The position numbers and the translations under genes are program-made. Positions 36,229-43,749 of a stretch of 64,000 nucleotides of DNA are shown piece after piece. Position 1 is the stretch's first letter; the number at the start of each line of letters is the position of its first letter. The DNA comes from CAZUMH01 sp964621645. GTDB lineage: Bacteria > Zhuqueibacterota > QNDG01 > JAGLOF01. Location: the NCBI GenBank assembly GCA_964621645.1, contig CAZUMH010000006.1:8541-72540 (forward strand). Reading direction: 5' to 3'. Below the pieces are notes generated by a model that saw nothing but the letters and a program-made list of their open reading frames with translations, did not search any database and was not told the origin of the DNA.

Positions 36229-37347
36229 TCACTTCTGCGTCAGTATTTGGGGCAGTTTTGACTTGTGCGGGAAATTAATGGTATACACGGTTCCCCCTTC
36301 CCTGGAGATCTCAAGTTTTCCATTCAACTGGTCACGGGCGAAAATGGTCACCAGCTGCAATCCCAGAGAATCGGGATAATCGACGTCCACTCCCACCGGC
36401 AGCCCCACACCGGTGTCACCCACCATGAGATTGTAATTGTCGAATTTATCGGTTTTCAATTCCACCCGAATCAGGCACCGGCCCACATGTTCAGGGGGAA
36501 AAGCGTATTTGAGAGAATTGGAAACGAGTTCATTGACGATCAGACCACAGACGATGTAGGTCTCCAGATCGAACTCAACTTCCTGAATGTCCACTGTATA
36601 TGAGATCCGCCTGGGATCGATACTGTAGGACCAGAAGAGCCCCTGGATGAGGTCCTCCATGTAGGTTTGCAGATCGATGGTGATCAGATTTTCAGACTGG
36701 TAAAGACGTTCGTGGATGAGAGCCATGGCCCGCACCCGGTCCTGACATTGCTGGAACATGGCCCGCATCCGTTCGTCACTGATATGCTGTGACTGCAGAC
36801 TGAGAATGCTGCAGACGGTTTGAAAATTATTCTTCACCCGGTGATAGATTTCCTTAAGCAGCGTCTCCTTTTTTCGCAGACTTTCCCAGAGAGCCATTTC
36901 GCGGGCAGGGATGTTTTTCTCCAGCCGGAAAAGCCGGTGAGCCCGTCGCATAACATACTCGAGTTCCTGAAGATAGCCGTCATGAACAATAAGGTAGTCC
37001 ACGATAGTATCGCTGATAAGATCCTGTGCCTGTCTCATTTCCCGGGGCTCCGCTAGGAGCAGGACCGGAATTTCATCGCCGTCATCCATAACATGGGGCA
37101 GTTCCGAGACGGGGCCGTCCTCCAGCGTAAGCGGAGCCAGAACCAGCGTTGGTTTAAAGAGTTTGGATTGCACCGCGGCTTCGATGAGGTTCTCCGAGAG
37201 CGCAATGACGTAAGAATCCGGATCCTGCTTGAGACGGTTAGCGATCAGATCCTTGCGTTCCCCTGGTCTGTCAACAAGAAGAACGCGCAAGATTTTTTTC
37301 CCCGCTGACTGCTCTTTATTGGATGGCACCGGATGTTGTCCTTTCAC
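36229..37347 (-). CDS. HisKA_2-type histidine kinase with degenerate receiver domain
   Basis: Soluble kinase of 372 residues. Residues about 18-140 have a receiver-like fold, but the phospho-acceptor position reads LVLAPLTLEDG (Asp replaced by Pro) and the usual Lys is His (YLIVHDG), so it is probably a pseudo-receiver. The HisKA_2 region carries the phospho-accepting His in EIYHRVKNNFQT. The ATPase domain has IVNELVSNSLKYAF, VGDTGVGLP and SLGLQLV. Kinases of this type phosphorylate stand-alone or unusual regulators. The start is a GTG with a poor Shine-Dalgarno, 32 bases after the patatin gene. Confidence 0.85.
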   Translation of the reverse strand: MKGQHPVPSNKEQSAGKKILRVLLVDRPGERKDLIANRLKQDPDSYVIALSENLIEAAVQSKLFKPTLVLAPLTLEDGPVSELPHVMDDGDEIPVLLLAEPREMRQAQDLISDTIVDYLIVHDGYLQELEYVMRRAHRLFRLEKNIPAREMALWESLRKKETLLKEIYHRVKNNFQTVCSILSLQSQHISDERMRAMFQQCQDRVRAMALIHERLYQSENLITIDLQTYMEDLIQGLFWSYSIDPRRISYTVDIQEVEFDLETYIVCGLIVNELVSNSLKYAFPPEHVGRCLIRVELKTDKFDNYNLMVGDTGVGLPVGVDVDYPDSLGLQLVTIFARDQLNGKLEISREGGTVYTINFPHKSKLPQILTQK

Positions 37348-37379
37348 GGTTTTTTCTTGATGCAGGAATCCTGCGGCAT

Positions 37380-38219
37380 TTATCTTTTCCAGAAGTTCAG
37401 CGCGATTTCCTTCTTTCTCTTCTTTTTATCGGATCGCTTCAGAAGTTCGGCCAACTCCTTCCGGAAGGCCGCAATATCCCCTGAAACGCTTTCAATTATT
37501 TCCTTCTCATGGTGAAAATCCAGGATCTGAAAGTTTTTCAAGGCCGGTTTCAGATAGATCTCCGGATTAAGCCTTTGGCGCTCGAGGTAGTTTATTTTAT
37601 TTTCCATTATTTGGAAGGATGTCATTATCGTATTGAACATGGTGGGAGACGGACTGCGGGCAGGGGGTTCCGAGGAGCCCGAAACATCGATGGCGATCAA
37701 AATGTCACACTCGTCACGAATGATACTCATCGGCAGGGGATTGACGATGCCTCCGTCTACCAAGATGCGGCTGTTAATCTTTATGGGCTGGAAAACTCCC
37801 GGAATGGAAATGCTGGCCCGGACGGCCGGGATGATCTCGCCCTTTTCAAAGACGACTTCCTCTCTTTTCCAGAAATCGGTGGCCACGATCTTCAGTTGTA
37901 TGGGAAGGTCTTCGAACCATTTGACAGGCAAATGTTCATTTAAAAAATCGGTAACACCCTCTCCCTTAACCATGCCGGACATCGGGAACAGGGAAAAATC
38001 GATCATATGGGTCATCTCTTTCAGGCCGATGCTCTGGTAGAGATCTTTGATCTGGGATGCGGACATTCCTGCGGCATAAAAGGCGCCGATGATGGAGCCG
38101 ATACTCGTTCCTGAGATGAGTGTCGGTTTAACGCCCATCTCATCCAAAACCTGCAGGAACTCCATGTGACAGAGACCGCGGGCACCTCCCCCTCCCAGGG
38201 CGAGACCGAACCGTTTCAC
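37380..38219 (-). CDS. Patatin-like phospholipase (RssA-like)
   Basis: Predicted cytoplasmic serine acyl-hydrolase of 279 residues. Oxyanion loop GGGGARG at 9-15, nucleophile Ser in GTSIG, and catalytic Asp in the DGG motif (ILVDGGIVNPLP). A C-terminal Lys/Arg-rich tail ends the protein. The size fits the bacterial RssA/YchK group, which cleaves phospholipids or lysophospholipids. Cotranscribed with the histidine kinase downstream. The region upstream carries a good promoter. Confidence 0.9.
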   Translation of the reverse strand: MKRFGLALGGGGARGLCHMEFLQVLDEMGVKPTLISGTSIGSIIGAFYAAGMSASQIKDLYQSIGLKEMTHMIDFSLFPMSGMVKGEGVTDFLNEHLPVKWFEDLPIQLKIVATDFWKREEVVFEKGEIIPAVRASISIPGVFQPIKINSRILVDGGIVNPLPMSIIRDECDILIAIDVSGSSEPPARSPSPTMFNTIMTSFQIMENKINYLERQRLNPEIYLKPALKNFQILDFHHEKEIIESVSGDIAAFRKELAELLKRSDKKKRKKEIALNFWKR

Positions 38220-38251
38220 CTCTTGCTCCCTGAAAATACAATAGTATAAAT

Positions 38252-38280
38252 AAAATAAGCTCTGGGAGGATGAAAGTCAA
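38252..38280 (-). promoter_or_regulatory. Promoter of the patatin-kinase pair
   Basis: Minus-strand TTGACT (38280-38275), a 17-base spacer and TATTTT (38257-38252), ending 32 bases before the patatin ATG. Confidence 0.6.
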
Positions 38281-38369
38281 GCTCTTTGCCTGATTCCCCG
38301 CCAGTTGCTTCTCCTCTTCTGATTTCGTATCTTACAGGGTGTTCAAGGCGTAAAAAAAAGGAGGCCGGG

Positions 38370-39104
38370 ATGAAGCGGAGCCTGTTTATTATTCTGTTAG
38401 GGATATGTGTCTCTTCGACCATACTGGCGCAGGTTTCGCGACAGGAGGTGAAGCCGACCACAGAGGAAGAAGCGCGGATAATCGCCCGCATCAAGGCGTT
38501 GCGGTTTTCCATTGACAGTCTCATGCTGCAGCTGTCTCCTGAAACCAGGGATATGCTGCGCCGTCAGTTGGCCCTGCCGACGGGAAATATCACTATCTCA
38601 GTCCCGGTGAGAAGAGAGACAACCCCTGAAATCAATACGCCGCAGGTCTTCACTCCCGATCCTAAATATGAGGCCTTGACCCAATTCGATCGTAACGGTG
38701 ACGGGAAACTGGGCAGCGGTGATGATCTTTTTATTGACGCCTTTCAGATCTGGCACGATAAGAACCGGGATAAACGAGTGAGTACCAGCGAACGTTCCGG
38801 AATCCAGGAATACCTCAAGGAAATACGATTGAATGATGGGACGGCCCTGATTCCGGATGGTACGATTATCTCTTTTTGGATGGTGGATTATGTCATTTTC
38901 GACCTGAATCATGATGGAACCAACGATTATGAAACCGGGACCGGAACTGATGACGGTATCCTGGTTATCGATACAGGGACACTGAATAACCGGGGATATG
39001 AGTTACTCTCTCCCTGGGGCAGCAAACTTGAAGGTGTCGTCCCCATGGAATCAGGGCAGATACTGGTCAGGCCCGATGGCACCAGAAAAACGCTTCTCTG
39101 GTAA
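38370..39104 (+). CDS. Secreted protein with EF-hand/dockerin-like Ca-binding loops
   Basis: Protein of 244 residues with a signal peptide (MKRSLFIILLGICV... ending ILAQ). A helical segment (about 30-70) and two Asp-rich loops follow: DRNGDGKLGSGDD near 110 and DLNHDGTNDYETG near 180. Both have the D-x-N/D-x-D-G spacing of calcium loops. The C-terminal part (WGSKLEGVVPMESGQILVRP) is beta-like. The longest frame begins at 38286, but GGAGG lies six bases before the ATG at 38370, which also starts the signal peptide. No family or function recognised. Confidence 0.7.
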   Translation: MKRSLFIILLGICVSSTILAQVSRQEVKPTTEEEARIIARIKALRFSIDSLMLQLSPETRDMLRRQLALPTGNITISVPVRRETTPEINTPQVFTPDPKYEALTQFDRNGDGKLGSGDDLFIDAFQIWHDKNRDKRVSTSERSGIQEYLKEIRLNDGTALIPDGTIISFWMVDYVIFDLNHDGTNDYETGTGTDDGILVIDTGTLNNRGYELLSPWGSKLEGVVPMESGQILVRPDGTRKTLLW

Positions 39105-39138
39105 CCCCTCAGTCCGAGAGCCCGTCATCTCTCCTCTG

Positions 39139-40293
39139 TTAACGGAAGCCTGTCTCCGGTGCGTGGGGCAGCCGTTCCAGAGGCCTGGTCAGCTGGAAAC
39201 GGCCCTCGGCAATCCAGGATTTGAGGATATTGGAGATGCGTCGCGCTTTTTCCAGACTGGAAAGAAGATAGGCGGGCACATCCTCTCCGCATACCCGCAC
39301 GCTTCCGTTCATGATCTCTTCCACGGTGGTCTCGTCCAACACTATCCCGGTCTTCTGGGGATAATCACAGCTGTAATCGACTATGGGCACCCGGATATCA
39401 CGATTCCGCACTGATACGAACCGCAGCATCTCCTCATCCAGGATCGGAATGGGAACTCCCAATCCCACCATCATACTGGTACCGTAATTTTTTAAATATA
39501 CGCCGCGCAGCCATTGGGCGGACATCTGTTTCAGATCACCGGTAACGGCCATCGTTCCAGCTGGCTTACAGGGGATTCCTCTTTCATTTCTGGGAGCTGC
39601 GGGAGCGTGCTGGGTTCCGGGGCCGGTCACGTATCCTATTCCCCCGCCTAAAAAAATACGGGTGCCCACTCCTATGGTACGGAAATATGGATCGTTCATG
39701 AGAGGACTGAGCTCCCCGGCCCCGCTGTAGGTGGCATTGCCGTAGCGCGGTTTTAAAACACCCATGTAGGTATGAATCGTACGGGTGGAACCGTTTACAG
39801 CGCAGTTGTAATTTTGATAGGCGTTGCGGGGACAAAACAGAAAGGCATCCGGAAGATCGGCCAGAGAGATTTCTTTCTCCAAGATCAGGCCGGGGTAGCA
39901 GTCGGTACCTGTTCCTTCAGCGCTCAGTGTTATCTTCCCTCCGGAAAGTAAATCCTGGATGACATGACCGCCGCCGTAGCGTGCCGGTCCATCCGTCCCG
40001 TTTTCCCGCGGCTGAGTGGCTCCGAGGTAGCAATCCACCGCAGCCAGTCCGGCGTAAGCTTCGACTCCGTTAAGCCTGATCCGGCGCAGTTTCATACGGG
40101 GGGTGGGGTGGCCGATGTTGAAAAAGGCGCCGGAGGAGCACATGACACCGAAGGTTCCGGTGGTGACCACATCGACCTGCCTGGCAGTGCGTTCCACGCC
40201 GTGACGGTCGATACAGCGCAGGACTTCCTCGGCCGTGACCACCACCGCCTGCCGGCGGCGGATTTTCTCGTTTATTTTTTCGTAAGTCCTCAT
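39139..40293 (-). CDS. COG1900/DUF39 homocysteine-synthesis protein (Asp-semialdehyde sulfurtransferase family)
   Basis: Protein of 384 residues of the DUF39 family. Signature parts: TTGTFGVMCSSGAFFNIGH (Cys52), GLAAVDCYLGATQPR, SAEGTGTDCYPG (Cys132) and FLGGGIGYVTGPGTQH. In methanogenic archaea this family is required to build homocysteine from aspartate semialdehyde and a sulfur donor, through protein persulfide. Cys52 and Cys132 are candidate sulfur carriers. The CBS or ferredoxin domains fused to some relatives are missing. GGAGG precedes the ATG. Last gene of the operon, 24 bases after aspartokinase. Confidence 0.9.
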   Translation of the reverse strand: MRTYEKINEKIRRRQAVVVTAEEVLRCIDRHGVERTARQVDVVTTGTFGVMCSSGAFFNIGHPTPRMKLRRIRLNGVEAYAGLAAVDCYLGATQPRENGTDGPARYGGGHVIQDLLSGGKITLSAEGTGTDCYPGLILEKEISLADLPDAFLFCPRNAYQNYNCAVNGSTRTIHTYMGVLKPRYGNATYSGAGELSPLMNDPYFRTIGVGTRIFLGGGIGYVTGPGTQHAPAAPRNERGIPCKPAGTMAVTGDLKQMSAQWLRGVYLKNYGTSMMVGLGVPIPILDEEMLRFVSVRNRDIRVPIVDYSCDYPQKTGIVLDETTVEEIMNGSVRVCGEDVPAYLLSSLEKARRISNILKSWIAEGRFQLTRPLERLPHAPETGFR

Positions 40294-40317
40294 GCTTTCC
40301 TCCCTATGCTGATACGA

Positions 40318-41697
40318 TCAGTCATTTCCATTGAGAAAAAGACGGTGCACTGCCTGTACGCTTGCGTTGACGCACTGGCGGGGTACAATGAAATAGGCGG
40401 CCACCCGGGAGGCACCGGAAACAACCAGGTGTACGTGACTGCCGCTTTTATTAATTGTTCCGATCACATCGGTCAGACAGCCTTCCGATTCCGCCAGTCC
40501 CTGTCCGACCACGGCCACCAGACCGATGCTGTCCACCGGCTCGATTTGATCGATACCGGATGGCACGATCCGTCTCAGCGTCTTTTCGGCCGGATCGAGA
40601 TCGGATCGGTCCAGCAGGATGTTGATGCAGGTCTGGCTGGTCATGACCGAGCGGATGTTCACACCGCTTTGCCCCAAGGCCGAAACCAGAATTCCCAGAA
40701 GGCCGGTTGCATAACCGACATCCGCGCCATGTACCCGTAAGAGAGCGATGTCTTCCTTGTAGGTGACGCTTTTTATCACGCCTTTCTGTACCGGGCTGTT
40801 TTTGGTTATGATGGTTCCAGGATTGTCCGGGTGAAAGGTATTGCGGATATAAATTGGAATAGCAGTATCCAGCAGGGGCTCGACGGTGCGGGGGTGGAGG
40901 ATGCCGGCACCAAAATAGGCGAGTTCGGCGGCTTCGTCATAGGAGAGAGAGGGGATGATACGGCTGGAGGTAACTACCTGGGGGGCCGCGCTGAGAAATC
41001 CATCCACATCCTTCCACATCTCCAAACGGTCGGCTTCCAGGCAGGCAGCCAGAACGGCGGCGACATAATCGGATCCGCCCCTGCCGAAAGTAAGGGGAAC
41101 GCCTGGAGACCTCTGTCCGAAAAAGCCGGTGACCAACGGCAGCTTTCCTTCCCGGAGGACGGCATGAATGTGCCGCGGCAGGAGTTCTCTGGTCCACTTC
41201 AGATCGGCGCTGGCGTTGCCCCAGGGACCGCGGCCCACCAGATCGATCCCGTCGCCCTCCAGCAGGGCGCAGGTCCTGCCCCGGGCCTCAAGAATGCCTG
41301 CCATTACCGTGACGGCCAGCCGTTCACCCATGGAGAGGATGTGGTCCTGCAGGCGGGGAGTGACCTCGCCTGTGTAGGATATCCCGGTACAGAGACGCTG
41401 CAGTCTTATTGTCAGCTGGTCGATCCCGGCAAAGGTCTTGTTGCGGATCAGGCTGTCCGGAATGCATTCCCGTGCCACCCGATGATGCCGGTCGCTGAGA
41501 TCGCTCAATTGGGCCTGAAGGCTGTTTTCAGACTCGAGCGCTACCCGCATGGTTTCCAGGAGCGTATCGGTGACTCCGTCAAAGGCGGAGAGAACAGCAA
41601 CTATCCGTTTCCCTGAAGCTGAGGCGATGCGGAGGGCCGCTTCAAAAATGGAATCGCTTGCTTGCAGGGTCGATCCGCCGAATTTCATCACAATCAT
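40318..41697 (-). CDS. lysC: Aspartate kinase
   Basis: First enzyme of the aspartate family, making aspartyl phosphate, the precursor of aspartate semialdehyde. 459 residues: kinase domain (KFGGSTLQ at 4-11, TFGRGGSDYVAAVLAA, EMWKDVDGF) and two C-terminal ACT domains (about 310-455: GILVSALGQSGVNIRSVMTSQ, VAVVGQGLAESEG) that usually give feedback control by amino acids. The frame extends upstream to 41808, but the ATG at 41697 overlaps the preceding stop as ATGA and opens the kinase motif. It supplies the substrate branch used by its two operon neighbours. Confidence 0.95.
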   Translation of the reverse strand: MIVMKFGGSTLQASDSIFEAALRIASASGKRIVAVLSAFDGVTDTLLETMRVALESENSLQAQLSDLSDRHHRVARECIPDSLIRNKTFAGIDQLTIRLQRLCTGISYTGEVTPRLQDHILSMGERLAVTVMAGILEARGRTCALLEGDGIDLVGRGPWGNASADLKWTRELLPRHIHAVLREGKLPLVTGFFGQRSPGVPLTFGRGGSDYVAAVLAACLEADRLEMWKDVDGFLSAAPQVVTSSRIIPSLSYDEAAELAYFGAGILHPRTVEPLLDTAIPIYIRNTFHPDNPGTIITKNSPVQKGVIKSVTYKEDIALLRVHGADVGYATGLLGILVSALGQSGVNIRSVMTSQTCINILLDRSDLDPAEKTLRRIVPSGIDQIEPVDSIGLVAVVGQGLAESEGCLTDVIGTINKSGSHVHLVVSGASRVAAYFIVPRQCVNASVQAVHRLFLNGND

Positions 41698-42461
41698 TCT
41701 TTTTCCCCTTTCACAGGTAATACAGTCGTTCTGCGACCCGGCAGACATCCCCGGGTAATGAGACCGGTATCGTATGGAATTCTTTTCAGAGCAGGGAGGC
41801 TCCCCCACAGAGCTATGTCTCGTCCCAGCACGGCCAGGCCGCCTTCGATCTCGGGTATATCAGCCAGAACGTCGAAACAGTTAGTCAGGTCTTTTTTACT
41901 CAGCACCCGATTGCCAAGGGCGGTAGCCGCTGCGTCCGCTGTCACCAGATCAAAGGAGACAACCAGGGCCGCGTCCGCCTTTCCATAGCTGTGCGAATGT
42001 CCCACGGTTCCGGAAGAGGTGGCGATTCCAAAGGGTCGCGGGCGAGGGAGAGCTTCCAGCGCCAATTCCACGGGAAACCCGGGGCCGCAGTAGAGGCCCA
42101 CCAGTACGGGCGAGGTGACGAACAGCGCGATATCGCCGCCGTTGTCCACCACGGCTTCCGGTGCCCCGGCTTTGAGCAGAGAGTCCAGACATTCCCAAGC
42201 CACCATCCCCGCAACCGCGGCCATGGGGCCGACTCCGCTTTTTTCCGCGGAGAGATACATCCTTTTAATCGATTCAGGGACTCGATCGGGAATATCCAGG
42301 GGGTCGTGTGAGGCGGCGAATTCCGGATGCAGGCTGATCCACTGCCGCAGAAGGCCGCGGGTTCTGCGTACAGAATCCACGGCAGCGGGAAAGAATTTCT
42401 TCTCTACCAGAACCGTCAGGATGCTCTCTCCGATTTCAATATGATGTCTTTGCCAGCGCAT
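41694..42461 (-). CDS. COG2122/UPF0280-family protein linked to homocysteine synthesis
   Basis: Protein of 255 residues of the UPF0280 family (ApbE-like fold). It has SGVGPMAAVAGMVAWECLDSLLKAG, VDNGGDIALF, GIATSSGTVGHSHSYGKADAALV and TADAAATALGN. In methanogens a COG2122 member works together with COG1900 in sulfide-to-homocysteine assimilation; its exact reaction is unresolved. First structural gene of the operon. The ATG lies only ten bases after the attenuator T-run and has no Shine-Dalgarno. The stop overlaps the aspartokinase start by four bases. Confidence 0.88.
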   Translation of the reverse strand: MRWQRHHIEIGESILTVLVEKKFFPAAVDSVRRTRGLLRQWISLHPEFAASHDPLDIPDRVPESIKRMYLSAEKSGVGPMAAVAGMVAWECLDSLLKAGAPEAVVDNGGDIALFVTSPVLVGLYCGPGFPVELALEALPRPRPFGIATSSGTVGHSHSYGKADAALVVSFDLVTADAAATALGNRVLSKKDLTNCFDVLADIPEIEGGLAVLGRDIALWGSLPALKRIPYDTGLITRGCLPGRRTTVLPVKGEKE

Positions 42462-42470
42462 AATTCACAT

Positions 42471-42505
42471 AAAAAAAGCCCGCGGCTTTGGAAGCCGCGG
42501 GCTTT
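42471..42505 (-). terminator. Leader terminator (attenuator) before the homocysteine operon
   Basis: Very strong intrinsic terminator on the minus strand: a 14-bp stem, 42505-42492 with 42488-42475 (core GCCCGCGGC), a three-base loop CCA and seven T (42477-42471). It lies between the Met-rich ORF and the first structural gene, so it must be bypassed for operon expression. Its 5' arm is also complementary to the antiterminator arm at 42553-42542. Confidence 0.92.
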
Positions 42506-42553
42506 GTATCCTTGTCCAATGCTATGACTACCTAGACATGTCCCACGGCCTCC
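42490..42553 (-). promoter_or_regulatory. Antiterminator helix competing with the leader terminator
   Basis: GGAGGCCGTGGG (42553-42542), codons 26-30 of the leader ORF, can pair over 12 consecutive positions with CCCGCGGCTTCC (42501-42490), the 5' arm and loop of the terminator. Ten pairs are Watson-Crick and two are G-U. The two structures exclude each other. A weaker helix between CACGCC (42620-42615) and GG(C)CGTG could shield the antiterminator arm early on. Confidence 0.75.
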
Positions 42554-42630
42554 CTATAAGCGCTGCGCATGCCCATAAAGGTGACACTCATGTTCATGAT
42601 GGCGGGAATTGTCCGGCGTGTGTTATTCAT
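42532..42630 (-). CDS. Methionine-rich leader peptide, 32 residues
   Basis: Small ORF from ATG 42630 to TAG 42534-42532. Met occurs at positions 1, 12, 14, 19 and 21, with four in the stretch IMNMSVTFMGM; the rest (NNTRRTIPA at the start, YREAVGHV at the end) is unremarkable. AGG lies four bases before the ATG and AAGGAAG further upstream. The promoter is about 46 bases upstream, the terminator follows and the operon makes homocysteine. The natural reading is a leader peptide whose translation senses charged Met-tRNA. No homolog is known to me. Confidence 0.75.
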   Translation of the reverse strand: MNNTRRTIPAIMNMSVTFMGMRSAYREAVGHV

Positions 42631-42675
42631 TTTACCTGTTTTACTTCCTTGCGATACTTTTTATTGATGGGGATA

Positions 42676-42704
42676 AATATACGATCCGTGGATATCAGTG
42701 TCAA
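42676..42704 (-). promoter_or_regulatory. Near-consensus promoter of the homocysteine operon leader
   Basis: Minus-strand TTGACA (42704-42699, perfect), a 17-base spacer and TATATT (42681-42676, five of six). The predicted start near 42669 gives a leader of about 200 bases before the first structural gene. Confidence 0.8.
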
Positions 42705-42780
42705 GGAAAAAATCCCCGTATAATTATTTTTTTAACAATAATTGCTGACAAGTTCCGGGCGGACAGTCATCTGTGCGGGA

Positions 42781-43749
42781 TTAATTCGGCAGACTGTCGC
42801 GGTAACGCAGCAATCTTTCCCTAACCATTCCGGGGTCCGTCATCTGGAAGAGCTCTTGCCTCAGCCGGGTGCTCCCCGGCATTCCCCGGGTGTACCAGCC
42901 CAGATGTTTGCGCATTTCTTTTACCGCCGTTTCTTCCCGTTCTAGGGTGAGGGCGAGCCGGTAGTGATCCAGGCAGATGGCGATTCTTTCCTGAAAGGAC
43001 GGGTCGGGAGGAACCTCACCCTTCTCTAAAAGCTGGGCCACCTGCCGGAAGATCCAGGGGCGGCCCAGGGCGCCCCTTCCGATCATGACGGCGTTGCAGC
43101 CGGTCAGGGTCAGCATGTTTTGGGCATCGCCGGCACTCTGAATGTCTCCGTTTCCGATAACCGGGATGGTGACGGATTCCTTTACCTGCTTGATCAAATC
43201 CCAATCCGCCTTGCCTTTGAAGGCCATGTCGCGGGTGCGGGGATGCAGAATGACCGCCGCGGCGCCTTCTTCCTGGAGGATCCGGGCCGCCTGCAGGGCC
43301 ACGATATTTTTCTCGTTCCAGCCGGAGCGAATCTTCCCCGTCACCGGCAGACTGGTGGCCGCGATAACCTCTCTGATTACGGCCCGCAGTTTCTTCAAAT
43401 CCCGCAGCAGGGCGGAACCGGACCCGTTTTTCACCACTTTTTTTGCTGGACAGCCGAAATTGAGGTCGATCCAGTCGGGAGAGGCCTCCTCGGCTGACAG
43501 GGCCGCCCGGGCCATCGTCTGGGGATCCTTACCGAATATCTGGACCGCGAAGGGGCGTTCGCTGGCTCCGGCTTCTATCATTCCCCGGGTGCGCTGGTTT
43601 TCCCGCACAAGACCGTCGGCGCTTACCAGTTCCGAGCAGGTGGCGGCCGCACCGAAGGAACGGCAGATGCGCCGGAAAGAGGCATCTGCCACACCCGCCA
43701 TGGGAGCCAGCAGGGCTCCAGCATCAAGTTCCAGGCTGCCTATCCTCAT
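42781..43749 (-). CDS. dusB: tRNA-dihydrouridine synthase
   Basis: FMN-dependent enzyme that reduces uridine to dihydrouridine in tRNA D loops, 322 residues. Motifs: LLAPMAGVADASFRRICR at the flavin end of the barrel, catalytic Cys in NFGCPAKKVVKNGSGSALL, GKIRSGW, HPRTRDM and IGNGDI...GCNAVMIGRGALGRPW, then the helical RNA-binding domain. Length and motifs match the DusB group. Its start overlaps the end of the acyltransferase gene by four bases, so the two are translationally coupled. Confidence 0.94.
   Translation of the reverse strand: MRIGSLELDAGALLAPMAGVADASFRRICRSFGAAATCSELVSADGLVRENQRTRGMIEAGASERPFAVQIFGKDPQTMARAALSAEEASPDWIDLNFGCPAKKVVKNGSGSALLRDLKKLRAVIREVIAATSLPVTGKIRSGWNEKNIVALQAARILQEEGAAAVILHPRTRDMAFKGKADWDLIKQVKESVTIPVIGNGDIQSAGDAQNMLTLTGCNAVMIGRGALGRPWIFRQVAQLLEKGEVPPDPSFQERIAICLDHYRLALTLEREETAVKEMRKHLGWYTRGMPGSTRLRQELFQMTDPGMVRERLLRYRDSLPN

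Noticed and set aside
42532..42670. Leader region could be a SAM riboswitch or T-box
   Set aside because: No SAM-I-type core and no T-box UGGNACCGCG motif is visible, and the region is occupied by an ORF with clustered Met codons, which the attenuator model explains.
42538..42945. Several plus-strand ORFs of 60-71 codons
   Set aside because: They lie opposite the leader ORF, its promoter and dusB, have no Shine-Dalgarno or recognisable sequence, and are shadows.
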